The notes below the pieces were generated by a model. That model searched no databases and had not been told where the DNA came from. It saw only the letters and a list, made by a program, of their open reading frames with translations. A program made the position numbers and the translations under genes. Below, piece after piece: positions 22,924 through 34,270 of a stretch of DNA of 64,000 nucleotides (positions are counted from its first letter, which is position 1; the number at the start of each line of letters is the position of its first letter). This DNA is from Cudoniella acicularis (lineage: Eukaryota; Ascomycota; Leotiomycetes; Helotiales; Helotiaceae), in NCBI GenBank assembly GCA_013054445.1, contig JAAMPI010000092.1, positions 1 to 64,000 of the forward strand. Direction: 5' to 3'.

Positions 22924-25900
22924 ATGCCTCGCATCCTCTCCACACTCATTCTCGCTCTTGTTCTCTCCTTTTTTGTTTGTAATGTCAATTCACTCGCTTC
23001 TACGGACACCATCACATGGGGTGGTGATAATTCCCGAACCGGATACCAAACGTAAATTCCTCACAATGCCATAATTTCTCTTGCTGACTTCTCTAGTAAT
23101 CATAATATGGACCCATCGATTGTTGGAAGCTCCCAGTTTGGTCAGCTGTTCAAGACTCTCCTTCCAGGCAGTTACAATGGTGCTCCAGAGCAAATTTACT
23201 CCCAGCCATTGGTGTACACAACCTCTGATGGCGTGCAATACATCTATGTGGCTACCACACAGAACAATCTTTACAAACTTAACGCAAAGACTGGTGCCAT
23301 TGTCGCTCAAAGGAACCTTCACATTCCGTTCCTGACCGCAGATCTAAACGGCTGTGTGGATATTAACCCACACGTCGGAGTTACTGCGACTGGAGTCATC
23401 GATCCAGACACTGATACTCTGTATTTGACGTCGAAGACCTACGCAAACCAATCTGGTGGTAACGGTCCTCAAGGAAGGCCAGCCGGTCGATATTACTTAC
23501 ACGCCATCAATGTTAATGATCTTTCCGAACAACCAAACTTCCCTGTCGATCTGGAGGGCACTGTAGCAAGAAATAATCCAATTCGAAGCTTCAATGGTGG
23601 TATCCATCACCAGCGCCCAGCTCTTATTCACACGGGCCAATTCATATATGCTGGGTTCGCCTCCCATTGCGTTCAGTGGAATTTTACTGGATGGATTATG
23701 GGTTGGGACAAAACTACCGGTGCTAATGTTGAGCGATGGGCTATGGAAGGTGCTGGTGTTCCGAATACCACTCCAGGAGGTGGTATATGGATGTCTGGTG
23801 GCGGTATCTCATCAGATGATGCCGGATCACTATTTCTAGCGTCAGGAAATGGCTACGCTTCCCAACTCAGCACGATTCCCGTCAATGGTCGCAATCCCCC
23901 AACTGCTTTAGAAGAAGCAGCATTACACTTGACTATCAATTCGGATGGTAGTCTTACCATCGTGGACTTTTTCATGCCCTGGGAAAAGACACAACTGGAC
24001 GGCGCTGATCGAGATCTTGGTACCACACCTCTCGAATTGCTACCCAGCGAGTTTTCTTGTGGCGACATCAAGCGCATCGGTGTGGTCACGGGCAAGAGTG
24101 GGAAAACTTATTGGTTGAATTTGGATGATTTGGGAGGATACCAGAATGGGCCAAATAAACTTGATGATATAATCCAAGTCTACCAAAACGAAAATTCCGT
24201 TTATTCTGGAGCTGGTGTTTATCCTTTGGAGGGTGGATATATTTACATCAATGGTAAGTCTAGATTTTTAGTTGAATTGGGCCCTCATCCGATGTATCAC
24301 TGCATAAGTTCCTATCCTCGAAGCTAATGAGGGTCAATAGTTATTCAATACCCTACCCACGTCTTCAAATTCAGTTGCTCAAATGGTGCCCCTTCCTTTA
24401 CGAAAGTTGCCGATTCCCCAGGCAATAACGCATACGTCCTGGGTACTGGACACGGAACCGTCACATCTCTCAACGGCCAACCTGGAACGGGACTTCTCTG
24501 GACCAGTGACGTTCAAGGGTTAAATCTTCGAATTTACAATGCCGTTCCCCAAAATGGCAATTTGACCATGATCAATTCCTTCAACATTCCCGGTGTAACA
24601 AAGTTTACCAGACCAGTCTTCGGTGATGGTCGAGTGTATATTGGAACGAATTTAGGATATATCTATGGTTTCGGGTCACCAGTTAACCTTCCCATTAACT
24701 GCACATCTCCACTTAACTTTGGAACTGCAAACCTCAATACCCCAACAGCACAAATCACTATCAATTGCACGACAAACATTCTTGTCACGGTTTCAAACAT
24801 CACTTTGACTGGAGATCCTAATTTCAATATCTCGGGCTTGCCAACACTTCCTCTTACAGTTGCAGCTGATAGCACCTTCAGTTTCCAGGCTGCATTTAAC
24901 CCACAAACAGTTGGACCCCTGTCTTCTGATGTCCTAGTTGGTACGACTAATGGTATTGCTGGTTACAGTATCAGCACGCCAATCACCTTGAGGGGTGCTG
25001 GCCAAAGCGTAAATCCTCTGCTAGTTGTCAGCCCCGTAACCTTAGCTTTCCAAGGTGTCATTACGGGGGCACAAGTCGGAGGAGTTAACGAGTCCGTCAT
25101 TTTCACAAACCTTGGGAATTCCGATTTGACAATTTCGAACATTCTTTTCAGCGTCACCAGCGAAACTGGACCTTTTGTTCCCGCTAATATTACCTCTTCT
25201 GGTTCTCAGGTGGGACCCTTCACATTCATTGGTCTTCCATCTGTCATTCCTGGTAACTCTGGGGTCACTGTCACTGTCAACTTCGACACGTCAGTTAGTG
25301 GCAATTTTGCGACATATATCAACGTTCTCTCAGATGGTGGTGAAAAGATTTTTGATACTGTGGGGACTTCTGGGTCGGCTCCAGTGGCTCTTCTTGAGTT
25401 CCAAACTCCGGATGGCCAAGAATGGGTTCAATACCAACAGGGTCAAAATTTCACGTTTGGCAATGTGACGGAGAACACCACCCGCTACTTGAAAATGCGC
25501 TTAACGAACAATGCCACCGCAGATAGCGCTAGGCTTTCCCTCACTGTTTCAAAACCTCCATTTGGTGTTGCCGGAATAATTGGCGCCAACAACCAAGTCG
25601 ATCTAGCCGAAGGTACCACTCTAGCTCCCGGCGAAAACGCGACTGCGACTCTCTATTGCTCGGTTCCGAAAGAGCAATGGAATACGGATCCTTACTCTGG
25701 AAATGCTCAATGGACGATGAACGTGGATGATCCTAATTTTGGAAAGCAATACATTCAATTTGATTGCAATGCTGTGTCGGAGCAAGCACCTCCTTTGCAG
25801 CCAAATGGTTTAGGATTTTACCGCTATACGGGATGTTTCAAGGATAATAATCCTGGCCGTCAGTTGAAGACCCAGCTATACAGCAGTCCAAATAATACCG

Positions 25901-28267
25901 AAGCTATGTGTATTTCAGTTTGCACTGCAGCTGGTCTGACCTTCTGTGGAACCCAGTATACCCAAGAGTGCTGGGGTGGACCAAATATCCCTAATCTGAT
26001 GGTCGACGATAGCAACTGCAATTATGCCTGCACCGGTGATGTCAATCAGATTTGCGGAGGCAACGGTGTTGGCTCTAATGCTGGCGGGAGTTACATCTCC
26101 CTGTTTGCTGATTCTCGAACCTTTAATGGCAACATGACTACAACTACTCCGACCGGTCCTTTTGTGAATCCAGGCGTTGGTGGATACACGAGCTTGGGCT
26201 GTTACACAGAAGGAAATGGTGTCCGAGCTCTTCAGCAACAAATTACTCCGGTAGCAAAGACAGTAGCCAACTGTGTTGCTGGATGTTCGGCCTCAAGCTA
26301 TCAATATGCTGGTTTGGAATATGGTGGGGAGTGTTGGTGTGGCAATTATTTGGGAACTGGCTCTGTTCCTACGGCCTCTACCGATTGCTCTATGACTTGT
26401 GCTGATAACAGTACCGAGTATTGTGGTGCTAGTAGCAGACTCAATATCTACCAACGCGGCAACGGCATTGTGAGTCTATCAAGTAGTTCATCCACCAGTT
26501 CGTCTAGCAGTTCGTTGGCTACAAGCTCCGCACCCACATTAAGTGGTAATTTCTCCACAACACTCACATCATCCATTTCAACTACCCAGCCAGCGATGCC
26601 TACACCAACAGGTCCTCAGATCAAACAGTTTGTTGGTAATTGGGCATTCCAGGGATGCTGGACTGAGGGAATCAATACGCGTGCGCTTTCAAGCAAAACC
26701 TACGCCAATGACTCTATGACCTTAGAGTCTTGTGCGGCATTTTGCACCAGCTATATAATGTTCGGTGTTGAATATGGTCGAGAATGTAAGTCGATTCGAT
26801 TCGAGTCCTAGCCTTGAGACTGACCTTGCTTTAGGTTATTGCGGTAACATATTGGCTCCAAGCAGTATGAACGCCACCTCCCAGTCTGATTGTTATTTCC
26901 TATGTCCCGGAAATGGTCTCGAGTTCTGCGGGGCTAGTAATCGTCTTGAGCTGTATGCCGCTATATCTTCGGCAACCTCAACAACCGTTGCCTCAAATAC
27001 GTCCACAGCGCTTACCAATGTTCCTACTACAATTGACACGGCAACAATGACAAAATCTTCAGTCACTCTTTCATCTAGTACAAGCAGCTCCCAGGGATCT
27101 GCTCTCTCTACTGTCGTCCCCACAAATTCTTCAACTATATCTAGCGGGTCAGCACCATCCTCGACATCTTCGGCCATCACCTCATCCTCGACGAGTGTAT
27201 CAAGTCTGATTTTATCGAATATTTCCAGCGGGTCGGTAACATCGTCAGCATCTTCAGCAACAATAACCTTGTCCTTGGCAAGCAGTTCGAGCGCAGTTCC
27301 ATCCACTTCGTCTACCAGCACCTCGACTCAAACTGAGCCTACCATCGTACCTTCTGCTGGTCCTTATAGATATCTCGGCTGCTACACTGATGCAACAAAC
27401 GCTCGAGCTTTAAGTTCTGCGTTTTATCCAAATAACACCAACACAATTGCCCTATGCGCAAGCGAATGCTCGGCATACACTTACTTCGGCGCCGAGTATG
27501 GAAGAGAATGTTGGTGTGGAAATTCTTTTGGCGCTGGCTCAGTCATTACCCAAGACAGTGACTGCAGCATAACATGTGCGGGCGACCCAACCAGTTACTG
27601 CGGGGCAGGCAATCGACTGAGTGTTTACATCAAGAATGGAACACTCTCTTCTGGGGGCTCAAATTTCAGCCAAAACTTAGTTGCCGTCCCAGCACTCATC
27701 GGCACATCGTTATTATCCCAGTCTTTATCAACCGGAACATCTTCGTCCAGCTCAGTAGTGTCTCCCAGCAGCGCGCCATCCACAACCTCAAGCTCTCTCC
27801 TCTCTAGCTCTAGCAGCACCTCAACAAGCTCCGCCTCCTCAACATCCTCCAAACCAACCCCCGCGGTCTCCCCCGGCAACGCCAACTTCACCTACTTCTC
27901 CTGCGTCACAGAACCCTCCTCAGGCCGGCTCCTCCCCAGCCAAGTCCTCTACAACGGCACCGGCATGACGATCGAGATGTGTCTCTCGACCTGCTGGGAC
28001 TACGCCTACGCGGGCGTCGAGTATGGCCGTGAGTGCTGGTGCGGGAACACGCTCAACGTCGCTGGTAATCTTGGCGCTACGCCTAGCGCGAATGTCTCGG
28101 ACTCGCAGTGTAATTTCTTGTGTCCGGGAAATAGTACCGAGTATTGTGGTGCGGGGTCGAGGTTGAATTTGTATTGGTTTGATAGTGTGAAGGCTGCTGC
28201 TAATGCGAATGCGGGTGTGGTTGTGGGCGGGAATGCTACTTCGAGTGCGGTTTCGGTGCCGCTGTGA
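22924..28267 (+). CDS. Large secreted protein: beta-propeller-like, ASH-like and five WSC domains
   Basis: Four exons, 22924-23051, 23097-24253, 24341-26785 and 26835-28267, give 1720 residues with all introns GT-AG. A signal peptide (residues 1-24) is followed by a PQQ-type propeller-like region to about 590 (repeats such as Y-I-Y-V-A-T-T-Q-N-N-L-Y-K-L-N-A-K-T-G). From about 593 to 860 there are Ig-like repeats of the choice-of-anchor/ASH type (L-N-F-G-T-A-N-L; V-I-F-T-N-L-G-N-S-D-L-T-I). Five WSC modules then start near residues 920, 1042, 1195, 1421 and 1596, each with eight-cysteine patterns such as E-Y-G-R-E-C-W-C-G-N and Y-C-G-A-G. Ser/Thr-rich linkers, likely O-mannosylated, separate several of them. 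WSC domains bind cell-wall polysaccharide. No convincing GPI signal or membrane segment is visible at the C-terminus, so it is probably a secreted or wall-bound protein. Confidence 0.9.
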
Positions 28268-29613
28268 GACGTGACTTCAGGTGCGACTTTAAGTTTGAAA
28301 ACTGCCCGGCTTTCGATTTCGGTCGGTGGTTTGGCGGTGAGCATGGGGATGGGGACGGGAGTTTACAAAGTAGACAGATCTTTTGGGACGTTGAGAGTTG
28401 AAATTGAAATTAAGGTGTTTTTTGGACGCGAAAATAAAATAGAGTTTTTGAGAATAGAGCGATGCATACACGAAAGCGGTGCGGGCTGTGTGGCATTAGG
28501 AATGTTATTGTAAAGCTTTGTTGTTATAATTATATAGCTAGTGACTAGAAAGTACCTCTGCTCTTCCCGTTTGTCACTTTGCTATATATATATATATATA
28601 TATGCACACGATATAGAGTTAGTTATTCTTTCATACGCACTCGAAAAAATCGGCCTCTACGCTGTCACGTGTTGCTTGCTGTCTGTTACGCCTGTTCACG
28701 AGTACCTTAACAGCTTCTCTTCTATAAACATCTAGAAAACATCAAATCTCTAAGATTCAAAACATAAAAATATACAAAGAGGTGACTTTTCTAGAATATT
28801 TATAGAATTTTGTGATTGAGATTTTTTCCCCTTCTGTTTCCATTACTCTTTTGGATCTTTTGAAGTGTATAAGGAAGGCTTGAGCTTTAACGGAGCGGGC
28901 GCTCTTTACTTAAACTACGAGGGGTACAGACAAATACAACACCACACTGAAATTCCACTGCATAACAGAAACACGAAACGGTGAGACACTTACTCACTAC
29001 CTACATATCTATGTATTTAAAGCATCTACATACGGTAACATATAAAACACCTCCCATTTGTGAAGAAACTTAACGAATCCTTGATGATCATTTTTCTTGT
29101 GGTCATTTCGATCTTTTGAAGTGCTCCTCTCTCCTCTATCAGCCATGATTAGCGTGGTAAGCGAGAAACTGAGTAACCGTGCATTTATCGTGAGAATAGA
29201 TACATTTGGAAATCTCACGATTGCGGCCTGGAAGATAGGGAGGTAGTGGACGAAGGACAGGAAAGTGCTTGTCCCACAGGGGAAATATTGCAAATCTGGG
29301 AAGTGTTCGCAGTGAAAAGGGCGAGGACATCTGCTTCCGGGAATTATTTTATTTTGGTGCTTAGCTGAACTAATAATAAAGGAGGCGCGGGGAGCATATG
29401 GAGAGAAGAGCAAGAGCAAAAATTGTTTGTCATTCAAAGTAGGAAATAGTGCTTGGCCGTCTAACGCAGCTACATCCATGGTATGTAGAGACCAATACTC
29501 GTACAAAGCAAAAGATCAAATGTAAAAACCAAACGCCACAACCATGTCGATTTCCATAAAAGTACCCACAATCCACAAGCAAAGAAAGCCACAAGCAAAA
29601 TCCAGTCATCCCC
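28268..29613. other. Intergenic with a TA microsatellite
   Basis: 3' flanks of the convergent WSC and BTB genes. A TA repeat lies at about 28583-28604. No coding signal. Confidence 0.65.
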
Positions 29614-30594
29614 TCAAAAGAATTGCACCCTCCTCTGCTCGCCACACCCCTTGCATTCAACCTCCACATCATACATATCATTCTCCTCCCTCATTCCACA
29701 CTCCCCGCACAAAATCGGAATTTGCACCTCGACTGGTCTATTTGGATCGCGCACAAGATACGTCAGAACATCAGCATGAAAATCTGGAATGTCCCTTGTG
29801 ACTTCCAAAAATCGAGATCGCACGGGCTCTTCAAGCAGATTTGGCATTTCCATAACAGCTGCTTCCACGACTGCGAAGCGCAAAGAAGGATTTTCCATAG
29901 TGGTGTGTTGGTAGATCTCGGCGACGGAGGAAAAGTAGACTTCGAGGTTCGTGACAAAGTTGTTGAGATTGTGTTTGTATTTTGCTGCTGCGTAGAGTTC
30001 GAGGCCCTTGATGCCGAGGGTGATGGCGAGGATGAAGACTTTGACGTGGGTTGGGAGGGAGAAGGTTGGTTCGACACCGATGGTTGTGTATTGAGAGCCG
30101 TAAAGGTATTCCATTGTTAAAGACACTGCTTCTTCGTCGAATTCGGATAGATTGAGAAGATCGGGCTCCTTTTGCAAGTCAGAATTGGGGAGTGGGATTT
30201 CGATTGGAATTCTCACCTCTGGGTAAATTTTTGATTCGAGAAAATGCGATTGCGAAAAGACAACCACTTTATGCGCTTTCCATTCACGCTCACCGTGGAG
30301 TACAGTAAGGTCGGAGTATTTGCCAGATATAAGAGAACTGCGCGACGGATTAGTTATGCTTTTGGACCAAGTCGAGCTTTGTGGGGACAGAAATTACGCG
30401 TTAAGAGCTTCCAGAGGGTTAAAAGGACTAGAGAGTGAATTTCGAGAAGGTGACGAGGGCGCATCAGGTAGAACTGGTGATGGCGATGCGCGGGCGGTGG
30501 CCTCGGAAAGAGTTGGTGACGAGATGGTGTATGCCATTACATCTGCTTTTCGAGATTCGTGGAGGAGTTGGCTTTCTGCTTCGCGATCTTCCAT
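29614..30594 (-). CDS. BTB/POZ-domain protein with C-terminal zinc-ribbon-like motif
   Basis: The main exon, up to about 30390, encodes a fungal BTB domain: Y-S-D-L-T-V-L-H-G-E-R-E-W-K-A-H-K-V-V-V-F-S-Q-S, later E-Y-L-Y-G-S-Q-Y, then a helical tail. The C-terminus has two CxxC pairs, L-C-G-E-C-G and E-C-K-G-C-G-E-Q, like a zinc ribbon. Reading upstream in the same frame meets TAA near 30403, so an upstream exon is needed. The best candidate starts at ATG 30594 (M-E-D-R-E-A-E-S), using a weak gtcacc donor near 30460 and an acceptor ending in aaag. The 5' end is therefore approximate. BTB proteins of this type are often Cul3 adaptors or transcription cofactors; the role here is unknown. Confidence 0.7.
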
Positions 30595-31314
30595 GTAAGT
30601 GTTTGTTTTGGGTAGCGCACGTGGGTTGACAGAAAGTGAAGGTGAATGTGCAGATGCGGGTAATGGAGGTTTTGTTTGGGAAGGAGCGATGATGCCGCAT
30701 TCAACCTTGAGACGCGCGATGCAGTTCATTGTGGAGACGCGATTTGGCAGGCAAAAGGGAAATCGCTGGGTCAAAATTTGTTATTGGTAGTGCCAATGTG
30801 CAAAGAGATTGCTTTTCAAGAACTTATCGAGCCTTTCTCCCCCTCGAGATGCGTTGGTGGTTGAAGTCGGGCATGATACAGCACGAGAAGGCAAACGCGA
30901 TATGTTATGACTTGGGGGAACCAAACAAACATTGAATTTGAAGGTGAGCTAAAAAAAAAGAAAAAGAAAAAAAAGCTGTGAACGGACTGCATCATCGTTT
31001 TCTGGAGATAACTCTCCGCTACTCGCAACTGCACGGGTGACCAAAACTAATGACAGCAATAGAAGTCTCAACAGCAATAGCAAAATGAACGGCAGGAGAA
31101 TTTTCAATAGTAGCAAGAAAAGTAACAACAAGAGAGGATTTCAACAGGAATAGAATTTTCGGCAGCAGTGGCTCTCACTCTAATAACACTTCTCCGAACA
31201 ATGTTATTCACCTCAAAACCCCGGACAAAAGCACAACCAAAGCCACAAATATAACAAACCAGCACCACAATCGACAAAACAACAGACAAAAAGAAAAAGG
31301 GGCAAAACCTTACC
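30595..31314. other. Intergenic
   Basis: Upstream of the BTB gene. Includes an A-rich/AAAG tract at 30950-30975. No recognised coding sequence. Confidence 0.5.
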
Positions 31315-31684
31315 TCAAAAATCGCCAAAAGGCCTCCAATCCTTCCCCAACTTCAACCCATAATTAATAGCCACGGACAGCGGCTTAGCCTCTTCCCACT
31401 CCATCCCCAGCTCGTAAAAAGTCTCCAGAACAGCTAGGTACTGCTTGTAAGCGTCCCTGGTGTCTGAATCTTCCCATTCCCAGTCTATCTCGTCCGTTCC
31501 GCCAGCAGTTGGGAATGAGACGAACACGGGAGTTGGAGCTGGGTTTGGAGCGGTTGGAGGTACTGCTGGCGTGCGTATGTCAGAATTGTTGGTGTTGCTG
31601 GTGTTGGGAAGGTGGAGGAGAGAGCGGGAGAGGAGGGGGGAAGGGATGCCATTTTCTGAACGAGTTTGAGTTGGTGGATGGGAG
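31315..31684 (-). CDS. Short acidic protein, unrecognised, low confidence
   Basis: One open frame from a possible acceptor (a pyrimidine tract ending cacag at 31685) to TGA at 31315. A Pro/Ser/Thr-rich part is followed by an acidic, aromatic C-terminus (E-I-D-W-E-W-E-D-S-D-T-R-D-A-Y; A-I-N-Y-G-L-K-L-G-K-D-W). It has no ATG, so a first exon would be needed upstream. A gtaagg donor directly after the stop suggests an intron in the 3' UTR or an alternative ending. Composition suggests coding sequence, but I cannot assign a family. Confidence 0.35.
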
Positions 31685-33695
31685 CTGTGAGAAGGAGGAA
31701 AGGCAAAGGAGAGAAAGGAAAAGAAGAAGGGAAGAAGAGATGGTAGAGGTGGTGATTAAATAATTACCTAGTGGCTGGGTTCGTTCCTCTAATATCTTGA
31801 GACGATAGGAAGTTGACTATTGTGAAGTTGGCTACCAGATGAACGGGATCACAGTGAATGCTGACTTTCTCTGAACTTAGTTCGAAGAACGAAAATAACA
31901 TGAAGGTCCGAATCTTCATAATCCCAGAAATCTCTTAACCCTTGAAGCAGAGGCCAAGTTGCCAAGTTGCCAACGAGCATGCCCTCGCTTTCCGAATCCA
32001 TAGCACAAGAATGTAAGTCTTAGTTCAGAGGGGCTTTCTTTTACCGCACTCATTTATTAGCGACGGAACCAAACATATTCTTCTTTCCTAACATGACTTT
32101 GAGCTTCTGGGAGAGATTAAGAGGGACAACAAGGGCACCATACTACTGCTCTCTGAGCTTGACTTCGATGCGATCAAAACTTAACCTTTAAGGGGGGTTT
32201 GAATATGTTGCGGTAGTGCGTGCCGAAAGTGAAGTAGGGATAAATCTACTAGTATTAGTAAGGAACTCACTCAAAAACCTTCAAGTTTGGCTCCGCTGTA
32301 AACGAACGACTTTCAAATTCGAATGCACTGTCATTCTTTCCGTTCTGTCAATTGCGTCGCCACTTGCACTTTGAAATTCAAATCCAGAACTCTTTGATCC
32401 ATTGACCACCTATGACATTTTCTTAGTATTTATATTATAAACCTAGTCATCCCTGTCCGGAAAACCATATTCAAGAAGTCGGCTGGCTCTATAAACAGCA
32501 AACTTCACTTTCGTGAACAGGCCAAATGAACGACAAACCAAAAATTCACGAATATGGATAATCCCGCAACAAGCGTGTGAGACTCTCAAGGCTAAGCAAC
32601 CACCTTTCTTGATGTTAGTTCCGTGAGAAAGCGTTCAGTATAAGGAGAGCCCTTCCTTCCCTCGCGCATAGTCCTTGCGCCACTCGCGTAGAAAATCGTC
32701 TCCGTTGGCCATCGTCTTGCTTCTGTCTTGGTCCTTTTTATACCTAAGTTATTGTAGGGGTGGAGAATTAAATTGAAGTCTAGAGCTATTTAGCAATTTA
32801 CTCTCGAGTCTCGATCGGAACAGAAATGATGTTATTCTACTGAAAGAGTCAGACATTTGTAGAAGATTATTTAAGAGCGTATATATTCTTAGGGATAATC
32901 GCGAAAACTTAGCAAGAATGTTCAAAATAGACGTAAGGAATTCGAAAAGGGGGTCGCAACTCGAAACAGCTGTAGCTACAGTATATTTGTTAACAAAATG
33001 CTAATTGTGTTATTATTTCCATTGAAGAGTTTCGTTATGGCTTAAAAAGTTAATAAAGTTCCCGAAAATAAACTGTCGTGCTATAGCTAGCAAGTTTGTA
33101 TTTTTTTCAAAACAATCGTGGGCGTGGTTCTAAAAGCTCCAAGACGTCTCCTAAAGGAGCCTAGAGTTCAGCACTCGCTCACTAAATTTGGTGCTTCTTT
33201 TTAGCGAGTCAAGCCTGAACCGCAAACCGGAACACAACTTAATGAAATTGGGTTAAGTGTGCAACTTTCGCCCAAGAACTGATTCTAGCGGTACGAATGA
33301 GGTAATAATGAGAAGTGTTGGGCTTAAGACGTGGCCGCAAAAAAGTATTTAATAATGATTGCTTTGATCTTTTCTTCTTGATTCTGCAACTTCCACTTGC
33401 GCAGCAACAAGAAATGGAAGAGACAGAGATGGAGAATTTGAGAGGGGAAGAGGTAAGTACTCAGTTTGCGTATTAATTCATGTTGTGCTAACAGTTTTGC
33501 AGGAAAGAGGCAAGAATAAAGCTTCAGAGAAAATCGAAGGATATAAACGCCGCCTATCGACATATTGAACCCTCAAGTCTCGATCCAACTATCTTGTCTG
33601 CGACAACAACTACTCTTATACGAAACACATGCCCTCTCCCTAGTCCATGTCTATAATGGCCCCAGCACGTCTAGAATGGTCCCATGAGGAAGTGT

Positions 33696-33880
33696 GAAGA
33701 ATCAAAAATTGCCCTAAGGCGACGCATGCCCCTCCCGGCATCGAGGTACTGTCAACCAGGCAATTCTTGAGCTGCCAAATTGTTGGGTGGGATTGGTTAA
33801 AGAGAAAAGAAAGATAAGAGTGGGAGGGAGAAGCAGGAATTTACATGCCCCAACTGATTGAGCCGACAAGAATAGCAGGG
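33696..33880. repeat. Diverged direct duplication, copy A
   Basis: Shares ordered blocks with copy B about 390 bp downstream: atcaaaaa(t)t, CGACGCA, ATTCTTGAGCT, CCAA(A/G)TTGTTGGG and TTAAAGAGAAAAGA, then a purine-rich run. No protein is encoded by either copy. Confidence 0.7.
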
Positions 33881-34086
33881 GCGCTGCAGCAGATCGGCGA
33901 CCGCGTTTTACGCTTCAATGCTGTCATTGCCCCTCCCCCAACTGACATTTCTCAATAGGTCGAACTAGAAGAGAAGTATATCTTCAATTGTGAGGTTTCT
34001 TCTTCGCAACTCTGGCAAGCTAGATATTGCAATGAAAAAAGACGTCGCATCGCTCTGAAGCAGTGTAATACGGAGGATACAGGTGG

Positions 34087-34270
34087 AAATATCAAAAAAT
34101 TTCCCAAGTCGACGCAAGCGCCTCCCCGATACCTGAAGAGCATATCGGCAACCTAGCGATTCTTGAGCTACCAAGTTGTTGGGGTAATCTTGTTAAAGAG
34201 AAAAGAAGAAGAGGAAGAGAGGGCGGGAGGAGGGAACTTATATACCCCATTCGACCATCGAACGAGCTAG
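34087..34270. repeat. Diverged direct duplication, copy B
   Basis: Same block order as copy A (33696-33880), with substitutions and small indels. The purine-rich stretch is longer (gaagaagaggaagagag). Suggests an old segmental duplication, not a mobile element; no terminal repeats seen. Confidence 0.7.

Noticed and set aside
30394..30410. TAA before the BTB exon as proof of a pseudogene
   Set aside because: It lies where an intron is expected; a gtcacc...aaag intron would remove it in phase.
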